Positions 36,780 through 49,510 of a stretch of 64,000 nt of DNA are shown here, piece by piece; the stretch's first letter is position 1; every line of letters begins with the position of its first letter. Position numbers and translations under genes: made by a program. The notes under the pieces were generated by a model that was not told the origin of the DNA, ran no database searches, and was given only the letters and a program-made list of their open reading frames with translations. Source of the DNA: Stomorhina lunata (taxonomy: Eukaryota > Arthropoda > Insecta > Diptera > Rhiniidae); the NCBI GenBank assembly GCA_933228675.1, contig OW121743.1, positions 81,977,863 to 82,041,862 of the forward strand. The letters are read 5' to 3'.

Positions 36780-39700
36780 AAATTTCCTATAAAAAGTGAA
36801 TTATTGAAAAATTCCCCTTTAAAACAGACTTTTTGAAACATTTCTTGTAACAAGTGAATTTACGAAAAATTCCCTTTCAAAATAATTTTTTGAAAAAAAA
36901 TTATATTATAGAAAAATTTCCTTTAATAGTGATTTTTTTAAAAATTTCCTATAAAAACTAAATTTTTAAAAATTTCCTATAAAAAGTAAATTTTTGAAAA
37001 ATTTCCTTTAAAAAGTAAATTTTTGAAAAATTTTATACCAAAAAGGAAATTTTTGAAAAATGTGCTATCAAAATAGTAATTTTTCGAAAAATTTCCGATA
37101 AAAAGTAAATTTTTGATAAATTTCTTTGTAGAAAGTAAATTTTTGAAAAATTTTCTTAAAAAGTAAATTTTTGAAAAATTTCCTATAAAAAGTAAATTTT
37201 TGAAAAATTTCCTATAAAAAGTAAATTTTTGAAAAATTTCCTATAAAAAGTAAATTTTTGAAAAATTTCCTATAAAAAGTAAATTTTTGAAAATTTCCTA
37301 TAAAAAGTAAATTTTTGAAAAATTTCCTATAAAAAGTAAATTTTTGAAAAATTTCCTATAAAAAGTAAATTTTTGAAAAATTTCCTATAAAAAGTAAATT
37401 TTTGAAAAATTTCCTATAAAAAGTAAATTTTTGAAAAATTTCCTATAAAAAGTAAATTTTTGAAAAATTTCCTATAAAAAGTAAATTTTTGAAAAATTTC
37501 CTATAAAAAGTAAATTTTTGAAAAATTTCCTATAAAAAGTAAATTTTTGAAAAATTTCCTATAAAAAGTAAATTTTTGAAAAATTTCCTATAAAAAGTAA
37601 ATTTTTGAAAAATTTCATATAAAAATAGTAAATTTTTGAAAAATTTTCTATAAAAAGTAAATTTTTGAAAAATTTCCTATAAAAAGTAAATTTTTGAAAA
37701 ATTTCCTATTAAAACTAGATTTTTGAAAAATTTCCTATAAAAAGTAAATTTTTGAAAAATTTCCTATAAAAAGTAAATTTTTGAAAAATTTCCTATAAAT
37801 AGTAAATTTTTGAAAAATTTCCTATAAAAAGTAAATTTTTGAAAAATTTCCTATAAAAAGTAAATTTTTGAAAAATTTCCTATAAAAAGTAAATTTTTGA
37901 AAAATTTCCTATAAAAAGTAAATTTTTGAAAAATTTCCTATAAATAGTAAATTTTTGAAAAATTTCCTATAAATAGTAAATTTTTGAAAAATTTCCTATA
38001 AAAAGTAAATTTTTGAAAAATTTCCTATAAAAAGTAAATTTTTGAAAAATTTCCTATAAAAAGTAAATTTTTGAAAAATTTCCTATAAAAAGTAAATTTT
38101 TGAAAAATTTCCTATAAAAAGTAAATTTTTGAAAAATTTCCTATAAAAAGTAAATTTTTGAAAAATTTCCTATAAATAGTAAATTTTTGAAAAATTTCCT
38201 ATAAAAAGTAAATTTTTGAAAAATTTCCTATAAAAAGTAAATTTTTGAAAAATTTCCTATAAAAAGTAAATTTTTGAAAAATTTCCTATAAAAAGTAAAT
38301 TTTTGAAAAATTTCCTATAAAAAGTAAATTTTTGAAAAATTTCCTATAAATAGTATATTTTTGAAAAATTTCCTATAAAAAGTAAATTTTTGAAAAATTT
38401 CCTATAAAAAGTAAATTTTTGAAAAATTTCCTATAAAAAGTAAATTTTTGAAAAATTTCCTATAAAAAGTAAATTTTTGAAAAATTTCCTATTAAAAGTA
38501 AATTTTTGAAAAATTTCTTATTAAAAGTAAATTTTTGAAAAATTTCCTATAAAAAAAAAATTTTTGAAAAATTTCCTATAAAAAGTATATTTTTGAAAAA
38601 TTTCTTATAAAAAGTATAATTTTTGAAAAATTTCCCATAAAAAGTAAATTTTTGAAAAATTTCCCATAAAAAGTAAATTTTTGAAAAATTTCCTATAAAA
38701 AGTAAATTTTTGAAAAATTTCCTATAAAAAGTAAATTTTTGAAAAATTTCCTGTAACAAGTAAATTTTTGAAAAATTTCCTATAAAAAGTAAATTTTTGA
38801 AAAATTTCCTATAAAAAGTAAATTTTTGAAAAATTTCCTATAAAAAGTAAATTTTTGAAAAATTTCCTATAAAAAGTAAATTTTTGAAAAATTTCCTGTA
38901 ACAAGTAAATTTTTGAAAAATTTCCTATAAAAAGTAAATTTTTGAAAAATTTCCTATAAAAAGTAAATTTTTGAAAAATTTCCTATAAAAAGTAAATTTT
39001 TGAAAAATTTCCTTTAAAAAGTAAATTTTTGAAAAATTTCCTATAAATAGTAAATTTTTGAAAAATTTCCTATAAAAAGTAAATTTTTGAAAAATTTCCT
39101 ATAAAAAGTAAATTTTTGAAAAATTTCCTATAAAAAGCAAATTTTTGAAAAATTTCCTATAAAAAGTAAATTTTTGAAAAATTTCCTATAAAAAGTAAAT
39201 TTTTGAAAAATTTCCTATAAAAAGTAAATTTTTGAAAAATTTCCTATAAAAAGTAAATTTTTGAAAAATTTCCTATAAAAAGTAAATTTTTGAAAAATTT
39301 CCTATAAAAAGTAAATTTTTGAAAAATTTTCTATAAAAAGTAAATTTTTGAAAAATTTCCTATAAAAAGTAAATTTTTGAAAAATTTCCTATAAAAAGTA
39401 AATTTTTGAAAAATTTCCTTTAAAAAGAAAATTTTTAAAAAATTTCTTATAAAAAGTAAATTTTTGAAAAATTTCCTATAAAAAGTAATTTTTTAAAAAA
39501 TTTCCTATAAAAGTAAATTTTTAAAAAATTTCCTCTAAAAAGTAAATTTTTGAAAAATTTCCTATAAAAAGTAAATTTTTGAAAAATATCCTATAAAAAT
39601 GAAATTTTTGAAAAATTTCCTATAAAAATTTAATTTTTGAAAAATTTTCTATAAAAAGTAAATTTTTGAAAATTTCCTATTAAAAGTAAATTTTTGAAAA

Positions 39701-39950
39701 TTTCCTATAAAAAGTAAATTTTTGAAAAATTTCCTATAAAAAGTAAATTTTTGAAAAATTTCCTATAAAAAGTAAATTTTTGAAAAATTTCCTATAAAAA
39801 GTAAATTTTTGAAAAATTTCCTATAAAAAGTAAATTTTTCTACAAAAATTGAAATTTTGGAAAATTCCCTTTAAAAAGTGAATTTTTAAAAAATTCCCTT
39901 TAAAAAGTGAATTTTTGAAAATTCCTTTAAAAAAATGATTTTTTTTTTAA
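36780..39950. repeat. minisatellite, ~28-bp unit (TTTCCTATAAAAAGT)
   Basis: About 110 copies of a 28-bp unit containing AAATTTCCTATAAAAAGT and AAATTTTTG. The centre (37150-39400) is almost perfectly homogeneous; both edges are degenerate. Rare marker variants (CTATAAATAGT, CTGTAACAAGT at 38752 and 38898) recur, which indicates block duplication. Non-coding. Confidence 0.96.
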
Positions 39951-41514
39951 ATTTCGTTATTATCAAATAAACTTATCTTAATGTTTTCCTTACCCCTATT
40001 TTTGGTATAAAACTTAAATAAATCACTTCAATTTGTTTATAAATTTTGTGCATTTGTATATTTGAGTGCGCTCTAGTAAATAGCACAAAATTCTATTCAT
40101 TATTATTATTATCATATTGTAGCAACTTGAATTAAACACACACTAAACAATTAGTATCTATTTTACCGAGAGCCCCCCCAACTACTTACATTAACTTAAT
40201 GTAATTCATTTAAAGCAACTGCTTACGATCTCCTCAGCTTCAAAGCATTTGTGGTGCGGGCGATTTAAATTAAGACATCGCAAGTCTTAGTTGCATTATC
40301 TAGACGTTGCTTTTATTTGCATACAAAAGCACTAACTTCCAACTTAATATTGGCAAGATATGCAAATAGTTTCTAATTTGATAGTAAGTTTGATAGTAAA
40401 TGGGCAACGAAAGGAAAATACTTAGAATAGATTAGGGCTGGCACACTTTGTTTCATATATGTATGTATGTGTGTATATTTGTAAGGAGATTTTAAAAGGT
40501 TTTAATGATTAGCTGAAAATCATATAAGTAATTGCAAAAGTAATAGTACACTCAAGTCTTTCTAGCAGCAGAATTTGCTACTGTTAAGGCCTAGTGAAAA
40601 TAGATACAATTTTAGGATATAAGTTTATAAGAAAGTTTAATTTATATAGATGACTTTCAATATGTATGTAAAACAAATAGAACAAACGTCTGGTTATAAA
40701 GTCTACTTTAGTCTAGTCGGGAAAATTATTGACATCAATATAATCCCAGCTTTAAAACTTTAATTTGTTTTTATCTTAATACACTTTTTTCATGTCCAAT
40801 CTGATACACATCTTATCCATATTTTAAATCACCATTTTACACTTTTTTAAAAGCATACTTTCAGACTGCATTAGCATTATTTTTTTTCATTGTTTCCATT
40901 GACATCTTCTATGTTCTTGTCTCTTTGCGAATTGTCTGCATTAGCTTTGCACTCAGTTAACACCTAAAAGTATGTGTTACTTTTTAGTCATGTACAATTC
41001 AAATTTCACTTCATATGTACTATATGCAAATGTGAAAGGTTTTCTTTAAAATATTGTAATTTTAACTATTTCTCTTTTATTATAGAAAGTTTTGCATATC
41101 TTTGTTTAGTATTTTTCTACAAAATAGTTGGGAGTAACAAGTAAGAAACTGCTAGAACTGAAAAATAAAAATATTATACTGGTACTTAGTGATGTCTGTA
41201 GCAACGTGTTAGTATTAACGTCATTTGTTTTATTCCTTCTCTATGGAGGTAATAAATATGTGATGGTTACATTTAAATTCTAAAAAAAAAATATTTCATG
41301 ATACCTAAAGTAAGAGTAGTACAAGGTTTTATTGTAGTATTGAGTGACTGAGATGTTAGTAGAAATAAAAATATATAATGTTGCATACTTTAAGGCTGCA
41401 AATAAAATTTGAGGGAATAGATTTTTATTATTTAAGATTTTAAATCTATTTTATACAGTCCCAAAAAATACGAAGATATTAACCAGATACAGCGGCCAAT
41501 CAACCATTAATGAA
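39951..41514. other. unique DNA between two related arrays
   Basis: 1.56 kb with no gene, RNA gene or repeat recognised. It separates the homogeneous array at 36.8-39.95 kb from a diverged relative at 41.5-43.6 kb, so it may be an insertion that split one array; I found no terminal repeats at its ends. Confidence 0.5.
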
Positions 41515-43605
41515 TTTTCAGAAATTTCCTGTAAAAAGTGAGTTTTTAAAAAATACTATATAAAAAGTGAATTTTTGAAAAATTACCTAAAAAAGTGAAT
41601 TTTTGAAAAATTCCCTATAAGAAGTGAATTCTGAAAAATTTCATATGTTGAAAAATTTCCTTTTAAAAACTTAATTTTTAAAAAATTTCCTATAAAAAGT
41701 GAATTTTTGAAAAATTCCTTATAAAAAAAGAATTTTTGAAAAATTCCCTATAAAAAGAGAATTTTTGAAAAATTCCCTATAAAAAGTGAATTTTTGAAAA
41801 ATTCGCTATAAAAAGCGAACTTTTAAAATAATTCCATATAAAAAGTGAATTTTTGAAAAAATTGTAAAAATTCCATATAAAAATTTAATTCTAAAAAATT
41901 CCCTATTAAAATTGAATTTTAAAAAGTTTTCTATAAAAAGTAAATTTTTGAAAAACTCCCTGTAAAAAACTCCCTATAAAAAGTGAATTTTTGAAAAAAT
42001 TTTAACAATTCCATATAAAAATTTAATTCTAAAAAATTCCCTATTAAAATTGAATTTTAAAAAGTTTTCTATAAAAGTAAATTTTTGAAAAACTCCCTGT
42101 AAAAACTGAATTTTTGAAAACTTCCATATAAAATGAGAATTTTTTTAAATTCCCTATAAAAAGTAAATTATTTTAAAATGTCTTATAAAAAATTAATTTT
42201 TGAAAAATTCCCTATAAAAGGAAATTTTTGAAAAATTGTCATTAAAAGTGAATTTTTTAAAAATTCATTATAAAAGTAAATTTTTAAAAATTTCCTATTG
42301 AAAGTGAATTTTTCGAAAATTCCCAATAAATGTGAATTTTTTAAAAATTCCCTATAAAAATGAATTTTTGAAAAATTCCCTATATAAAGTGAATTATTGA
42401 AAAATTCCCTATAAAAAGTGAATTTTTGAAAATTTTCCTTTAAAAAATTAATTTCTAAAAAATTCCCTTCAAATAATTAATTTTTGAAAAATTCCTTACA
42501 AAATGTGAATTTTTCAAAAATTGCCTATAAAAAGTGAATTTTTAGATTTTTGAAAAATTCCCTATAAAAAGTAAATTTTTGAAAAATTTAATATAAAAAG
42601 TGAATTTTAGAAAAATTCCCTATAAAAAGTAAATTTTTGAAAAATTTAATATAAAAAGTGAATTTTTGAAAAATTCCCTATAAAAAGTGAATTTTTGAAA
42701 AATTCCCCATTCAAAGTAAAATTCACTTTTTATGGGGAATGAATATGGGATAAATTTCCTATAAAAACTAAATTTGTGAAAAATTCCAAATAAAAAGTAA
42801 ATTTTTGAAAAATTACCTAAAAAAGTGAATTTTTGAAAAATTCCCTATAAGAAGTGAATTTCTGAAAAATTTCATATTTTGAAAAATTTTCTATAAAAAG
42901 TGAATGTCAGAAAAATTTCCTAGAAAAAGTGAATTTTTGCAAAATTCGATAAATTAGAAAATTTTAAAAAGTTTCTTACAAAAAGCGAATTTTTAAGTAA
43001 ATCCCTACAAAAAGTACATTTTAGAAAATTTCCTATAAAAAGTGAATTTTTGAAAAATTCACAATAATAATAAATTTTTGAAAGATTCTTTATAAAAATT
43101 GAATTTTTGAAAGATTCTTTATAAAAATTGAATTTTTGAAAAATTCTTTATAAAAATTGAATTTTTGAAAGATTCTTTATAAAAATTGAATTTTTGAAAG
43201 ATTCTTTATAAAAAGTGAATTTTTAAAAAATTCCCAATAAAAAGTAAATTTTTGAAAAATTCCCTACTTGAATAATTTTCCATAAAAAGTGAATTTTTGA
43301 AAATTTCCTATAAAAAGAGAATTTTTGAAAAAACCCTACAAAATAAGAATTTTTGAAAAATTCCTTGAAAATAGTGAAATTTTGAAAAATTGCCTACAAA
43401 AAGTGAATTTTTGAAAAATTTACTATAAAAAGTAAATTTTTTAAAAATTTGCCATAAAAAGTGAATTTTTGAAAAATTTCCTATAAAAAGTGAATTTTTG
43501 AAAAAATTCTTTTAAAAAGTAAATTTTTGAAAAATTTCGTATATATGAAAAATTCCCTATAAAAAGTGAAGTTTTGAAAAATTCCCTGAAAAAAGTAAAT
43601 TATTC
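41515..43605. repeat. diverged minisatellite, ~29-bp unit related to the previous array
   Basis: Units of the type AAAAAGTGAATTTTTGAAAA with ATTCCCTAT, with many substitutions and indels. Small higher-order repeats occur, e.g. four near-identical units at 43080-43200 and a duplicated block at 41860-41990/42000-42110. It is clearly older than, but homologous to, the 36.8-39.95 kb array. Confidence 0.9.
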
Positions 43606-43629
43606 ATAAATAACATACTATAATATTGT

Positions 43630-44130
43630 ACAGTCGGCGATAATATAATCTAGCCGACTACGATATAATCTAGTCGACTAAAATATAGTCTAGTCGACTA
43701 TGATATAGTCTCAGGTTGACTTTAATATAGTCTTGTCGACTATAACATAGTCTTGTCGACAATAATATAGTCTAGTCGACTATAATATAGTCTTGTCGAC
43801 TATAATATAGTCTTGCGACTATAATATAGTTTGACTATAATATACTCAAGTTTGACTATAATATAGTCTAGTCGATTATAATACTCCAGTCAACAATAAT
43901 ATAGTCTTGTCGACTACAATATAATCTTATCGACTACAATGTAATCTTGTCGACTATAATATAGTCCAGCCGACTATAAGAATATAGTCTGGTCGACTAT
44001 TATATAGTCAAGTCGACTACAACATAGTCTTGTCGATTTAATAGTCCAGTCAACTATAATATAAAATAGTTGACTATAACAAAGTGTAATCGATATATAA
44101 TCTAGTCAACTATAATACAGTCTATAAGAT
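43630..44130. repeat. GTCGACTATAATATA satellite, ~20-bp unit
   Basis: About 24 imperfect copies of an 18-20-bp unit containing TAGTCGACTATAATATAGTC. It is unrelated in sequence to the neighbouring minisatellites but also has a dyad (TAGTCGACTA). Non-coding. Confidence 0.93.
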
Positions 44131-45474
44131 TATTCATATTTGTGCATATCAACTCCTTTCTTAAACATTTTACTATTCCTCATTTTCAATCATTTTTGAT
44201 TTTCTTTTTTCAATCCAAAGAAATAAATCAAGCTTTGATTAAGTAATTTTTCTTATAAATTGAGCCATAAAACCAGAAAAATAATTTAAATCCTTTGATT
44301 AATTTCTGTATAAGTAACAAATGTGATTAATTTAGATTTGAATAATCACTTTCGTAAACATAAAGAAAAAGGACCATAACCATAAAGAAGGACACTATTT
44401 AACATCATATATTAAATCTATAGTATAAGTTCCATAGTTACCAGTATTTAACCCTACAACCATATGAAAGCATTAACGATTCCCACTCCCACGTATGGCC
44501 CAATTTGATATGTGGCTGTCTTAAATTTAATACAAGGATGTTAAATGATTCCACTTTGTAGACACCAACAAAAGGATTTGCTTCAAAAAAGTAACATATT
44601 TTATTTGCCATATTCAAAAAATAGGAAAAAAGACAAAAATTGTTCTGATACTTCTTAATCTTTGTATTATCTTGACAATGAAACGTATACTCTCCTCAGT
44701 TTTGAGACAATGTATTAGCCTTCTCTGAAAAGCTGGTTTGCATGTTTCCAAGATTTTCCCTTAAACATTGAAAATTTTCAAAACTCTTTGTCTTCTTCTT
44801 GGTCTTTACTCCTTTCTACTACTACCACTACTACTTTTATTGCAAGTGTAAGTGTTTGTGTCCGTTGAGGCCATTGTAATCGTTGGACAAATGTGGGTCC
44901 ATCTCATGATTTATGGTAAATGTGCAATTATCCTTAACATGAACATTAATCATGTTTTTTCGTTTATACTTTTACACTTACACACATGTGCAATGTGCTC
45001 TTAAAAGGCGCAAGGATTTTACATATTTGATCATATCCTTATTTACAACAGAGTTTTCTTTTGTACTCCGAGACCATCTTCGTTATAGATTGTGGTATAA
45101 CATATTGCTTTTATATAAATTTCGTCCAATATATAAATTTGGATTCGTCGTCTGAGTAAGTAGTAGAATATTTTATTGAATATGCTCCTTTCAAAGGATA
45201 AAGATTCATCTATTCATGTTTAAATGTAAATGAATTTGTAAGTGGTATAAGGACGTACATACATAATGTATTTATGTGCGATTCAGAATATCCTATTGAA
45301 ATAAATGGGTATTTAGTTTTTGTGTGTACGAGGGTCGTTGTTAAGTAGTGAAAAGTAGTAGTTTTGAGCAAAAAAGGCAATGTTTTTGATATTATATATT
45401 ATTTTTAATTAATTCAATTATACTATGAAAAATCTCTTTGAATCAAAATGTATGGTTTTGTATGTAATTAGATT
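44131..45474. other. intergenic DNA, nothing recognised
   Basis: 1.3 kb with a few short open frames lacking splice context or recognisable product. No repeat family of this window seen. Confidence 0.45.
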
Positions 45475-47560
45475 CAGCAGTAGGCAGCCCATGACACCAG
45501 TTGCCTATGAATTTTTTTAATTTTCGTAAATATCACGATCATTAATAAGACTCGTGAAAATGAGAATTAAAATCATTTTAACAGAAATAAATTCTAATAA
45601 TAAACAATTCAAGATTTTTATATTTTTTTTAGAAATTTTTTTTTATAGAATAATTAAAAAAAAAATCTTTTTCTTTTATTTTAGTCGTTTTTTCTTCTTG
45701 TATGACCAATATTTTTTGGTCATAAAATTTTTTCTTTGGAAAATTGTTCGATAAAAATTAGATTTTATAGAAAATTTTTATATAAAAATATTTTTCTGTA
45801 AAAATTGTCGATAAAAATTTTTTATATCAAAAAATTTTCAAATTTTCTATACAAAAATTTTTGATAAAAAAATTTGCTATAGAAAAATTAAAAAAAAATT
45901 TCGGTTTTGATAAAAAAAATTTTCTATAGAAAAATATTTTAAGAAAATTTTCTATAAAAAAATTGTTGATAAAAAATTTTTGAATTTAAAAAAATAAATT
46001 TCTATAGAAAATTTTTTCTAAAAAAATTTTCTATCCAAAAATTTTTAATAAAAAAATTTTCTATCGAAAAATTTTTAATAAAAAAACTTTCTATGGAAAA
46101 ATTTTTGATAAAAAAAATTTTCTACAGAAACATTTTTGATATAAAAAATTTCTATAGAAACATTTTTGATAAAAGAAACATTTTTGATAAAAAAATTTCT
46201 ATAGAAACATTTTTGATAAAAAAATTTTCTACAGAAAAATTTTGATAAAAAAATTTGCTATGGAAACATTTTTGATAAAAAAATTTTCTATAGAAAAATT
46301 TTTGATAAAAAAAAATTCTATAGAAAAATTTTTGATAAAAAAATTTTCTATATAAAAATTTTTGATAAAAAATTTTCTATAGAAAAATTTTTGATAAAAT
46401 AATTTTCTATATAAAAATTTTTGATAAAAAAATTTTCTATATAAAAATTTTTGATAAAAAATTTTCTATAGAAAAATTTTTGATAAAAAAATTTTCTATA
46501 GAAAAATTTTTGATAAAAAAATTGTATATAGAAATATTTTCGATAAAAAAATTTTCTATAGAAAAATTTTTGATAAAAAAATTTTCTATAGAAAAATTTT
46601 TGATAAAAAAATTTTCTATAGAAAACTTTTTGATAAAAATTTTTTTATAGAAAAATTCTTGATAAAAAAATTTTCTATAGAATAATTTTTGATAATAAAA
46701 TTTTTTTTATAGAAAAATTTTTGATAAAAAAAATTTTCTATAGTAACATTTTTGTAAGAAAATTTTCTATAGAAAAATTTTTGTAAGAAAATTTTCTATA
46801 GAAAAATTTTTGATTAAATAACTTTCTATAGAAAAAGTTTTGATAAAAAATGTTCGATTTTGAGAAAAAAAAAATTGCTATAGAAAATTTGTTGTAAGAA
46901 AATTTTCTATAGAAAACTTTTTTTTAAAAAAGTTTTTTATAAAAAAAAATTTTAATAAAAAAAATTTTTGATAAAAAAATTTTCTATAGAAACAGTTTTG
47001 ATAAAAACATTTTTAATAAAATATTTTCTGAAGAAACATTTTTGATAACAAGATTTTTTATAGAATCATTTTTGTAAGAAAATTTTTTATGAAAAAGTTT
47101 TTGATAAAAAAATTTTCTATAGAAAAATTTTTGATAAAAAGATTTTCTGTAAAAAAATTTTTGATAAAAGATTTTCTGTAAAAAAATTTTTGATAAAAAG
47201 ATTTTCTGTAAAAAAATTGTTGATAAAAAGATTTTTTATAGAAACATTTTTGATAAGAAAATTTTTTATAGAAACATTTTTAATAAGAACATTTTCTATA
47301 GAAAAATTTTTGATAAAAAAATTTTCTATGGAAATATTTTTGATAAAAAAATTTTCTATGGAAATATTTTTGATAAAAAAGTTTTCTATAGAAAACTTTT
47401 TGATAAAAAAATTTTCAATGGAAAAATTTTTGATAAAAAAATTTTTGATAAAAAAAATTTTTCTATAGAAACATTTTTGATAAAAAAATTGTCTATAGAA
47501 ACATGTTTGATAAAAAGATCGTTTACAGAAATATTTTTGATAAACATATTAAATATAATA
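45475..47560 (-). mobile_element. solo arm of the foldback element with its minisatellite
   Basis: 45475-45615 matches the right unique arm at 34239-34590 (CACGATCATTAATAAGACTC..., AACAGAAATAAATTCTAATA) with about 200 bp of its middle deleted. From about 45750 the inverted-orientation minisatellite (GATAAAAAAATTTTCTATAG) runs for 1.8 kb. There is no partner arm nearby, so this is half an element, left by deletion or recombination. Confidence 0.8.
45750..47560. repeat. minisatellite of the solo foldback arm
   Basis: About 60 copies of a ~30-bp unit of the same family and orientation as 35600-35970, more variable: CTATAGAAACATTT, TTTGTAAGAAAATT and TTCTGTAAAAAAAT subtypes are clustered (the last at 47140-47220). 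Open frames seen here follow the repeat. Confidence 0.94.
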
Positions 47561-47579
47561 TAAATATTTTTAAAAAAAT

Positions 47580-48175
47580 GGAGTAGAAAACGGCAACTCT
47601 GTCGACTATTTTTTTGTTCTGTTCTCTTTGCGCCGACCCGTACTTATTATTCTTCCCCAAGTTTTGTAGAATGTTTCTGTTGGTGTTGCTGTTGTTCTGT
47701 TTGTGTATTTATATAAGCAGAACAACATTTTTCTCTTATTGTTTTGCCGTAAGAGTAGAGCAGCATTTTTCTCTTTTTTTACACTATATTTCTCTCTGTT
47801 GCTGTTAACTTCAGATAATCTAATTATACAACGTATGTGTAAGTGTGTTCTTGATCATGTGAGAATGTATTGGAACATGCATGAACTTTCATAAGCCACA
47901 TTGTTAGTGTATTTAACGACAGCAGATCTTTGTTTACATCTACAGAAAATGCTAGAAACTCTCTTTTCTACTATATAAGGCCGATGAATGAATATTGTGG
48001 GAACAGTTTTAATTGAGACGCGTATAAGAGAACAGTTTTTGGGAAAGTGTATTCAAAGTGATAAATTATAAAGTTAATAAAAATATATCTTTGTAAAAGT
48101 ACATACAGTGTTTCAATTTTGTTTTCGTTTGTTTGCAAAAAGAATTCTTTCCACGTTTTTAAAGGAAAAACGTAA
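47580..48175 (+). mobile_element. possible solo LTR (weak)
   Basis: A segment with higher G+C than its flanks holds CTATATAAGG (47974), a TATA-like motif, a region with GAGACGCGTATAAGAGAACAG, then AATAAAAATATATC (48078) as a poly(A)-like signal, and an end in AAACGTAACA (48175). This order is that of an LTR (U3-R-U5) of a gypsy-like retrotransposon. I could not identify a matching TG...CA start or a target duplication, and no second LTR is in the window. Confidence 0.3.
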
Positions 48176-49255
48176 CACTATTATGCTACACTACATGTGT
48201 GTTGACATATACTACAATTAAACTATCGTACAATCTGGTTTATACTCACCAACTTTTTTCGTCGTGTTTGCTTGGTTTAGAAGATCTATTGATTGCTGAT
48301 TCCGTATGTTGACATCGTATTGACATTGGGTTTAAAATTATCCTTCTTTGTTTTTAAGAGATTATCTTTTTGTGAACAAATCAAATTGAAGTCTGAATTA
48401 ATCTAAAAAAAATATAAAAATTTGTAAACCCTTGAATTTTGTGTTAAAGTTCTTTTTGAATACCAAAAATGTTGTCGCTATTTCAAAAAATCAGCTTTGC
48501 CAAATCCTTCTTCCGAAATGTAAATGGTTTTTGCCATTTGTCAACAACCTCATCCCAATTACTGGCAAAGTTTATAAACATAACGACAGCGTTTCATCAA
48601 CTTCAAATTTTCTTCAACTAATGGATCACATACTTTACTCGAAAGAGATCTTTCCGCAGATGTTAAAGTATTTGGAATAGAACTTGGCTGATGGGTTTTT
48701 TTCTTAGACCAGGAATGTAGTAATAATCCTGAAAAAAATCAGTAATAATACGAAAGGATTCTTAGTAAAAATGTAGTATAACAAAGAAAGTTGGTAAGAA
48801 TTAGAAAGATTTTTGTAAGCCTCTCTATGAAGGATTCTTGCTAAGGATTCCCATTCTTCTTTTCAAACTTTTCCGTTTACAGATTTTCAAGTTTTAATGT
48901 AAATTTTCAAGACATTCAGAAAGTCAAATTTTTGTATAGAAATGAATTTTCTTAAATTTCAATAAATAATATATAATACGAATTTTGGCTTTAAATTTAA
49001 TATAATGACTAACTATATAAATAAGGACTTATACTCAATAAAACTTCGAGAACTTTATCACGTCAGTCGCAGAGGGTTAAATATGGTCAGTTTTGTCTGC
49101 GGACAATCTTCGTACGCAGCAAAATGACTTATTCCGAATCAGATTTCAATCTGCCAGAATCTTTCCAGTAGCTAGCCTTTCTACGTTACCGTATATGGTC
49201 ATGCGACGAATGACCTTTGTATAGCCAAGGTTTTCAAGCCGTTTACTAAAATCTT
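48176..49255. other. intergenic DNA, possible upstream part of a dead LINE
   Basis: No certain feature. A frame of 82 codons at 48432-48680 ends in FPQMLKYLE, which faintly recalls the segment before the reverse-transcriptase core of jockey-like LINEs, but the similarity is too weak to claim. Confidence 0.35.
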
Positions 49256-49510
49256 TGGTATAGATAACAATTTCTTTCGGTTTATATAACTTTCTCAAAG
49301 ATCGCACTACAAAAGTTGTTATAGATGGGATATCGTACCACAAGGATCCATTCTTGCTCCTTTTCTATTTCTTTTTTTCTAAATGACCTCCTATGTCAAA
49401 CTTCCAATCCTATCTACTCTTTTGAAGATAATAGCAACATTTGTTATTTCTATTCATTCAACTATAAGTCAAGCATTTTGGAGATCAATTCCAAATTTTG
49501 AAAATCCCTA
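49256..49510 (+). pseudogene. LINE (jockey-like) reverse transcriptase remnant
   Basis: In one plus frame 49276-49332 reads FGLYNFLKDRTTKVVIDGIS, typical of the segment before the RT palm. After a deletion and frameshift VPQGSILAPFLFLFF (49335-49379) matches the conserved GVPQGSxLGPxLF motif. In a further frame NDLLCQTSNPIYSFEDNSN (49383-49439) covers the catalytic F/YADD box, here degraded to FEDN, so the second catalytic Asp is lost. At least two frameshifts and missing residues make it non-functional. The remainder of the element is not recognisable by eye. Confidence 0.65.

Noticed and set aside
49146..49343. 65-codon minus-strand frame
   Set aside because: It is antisense to the LINE reverse-transcriptase remnant and has no recognisable domain.
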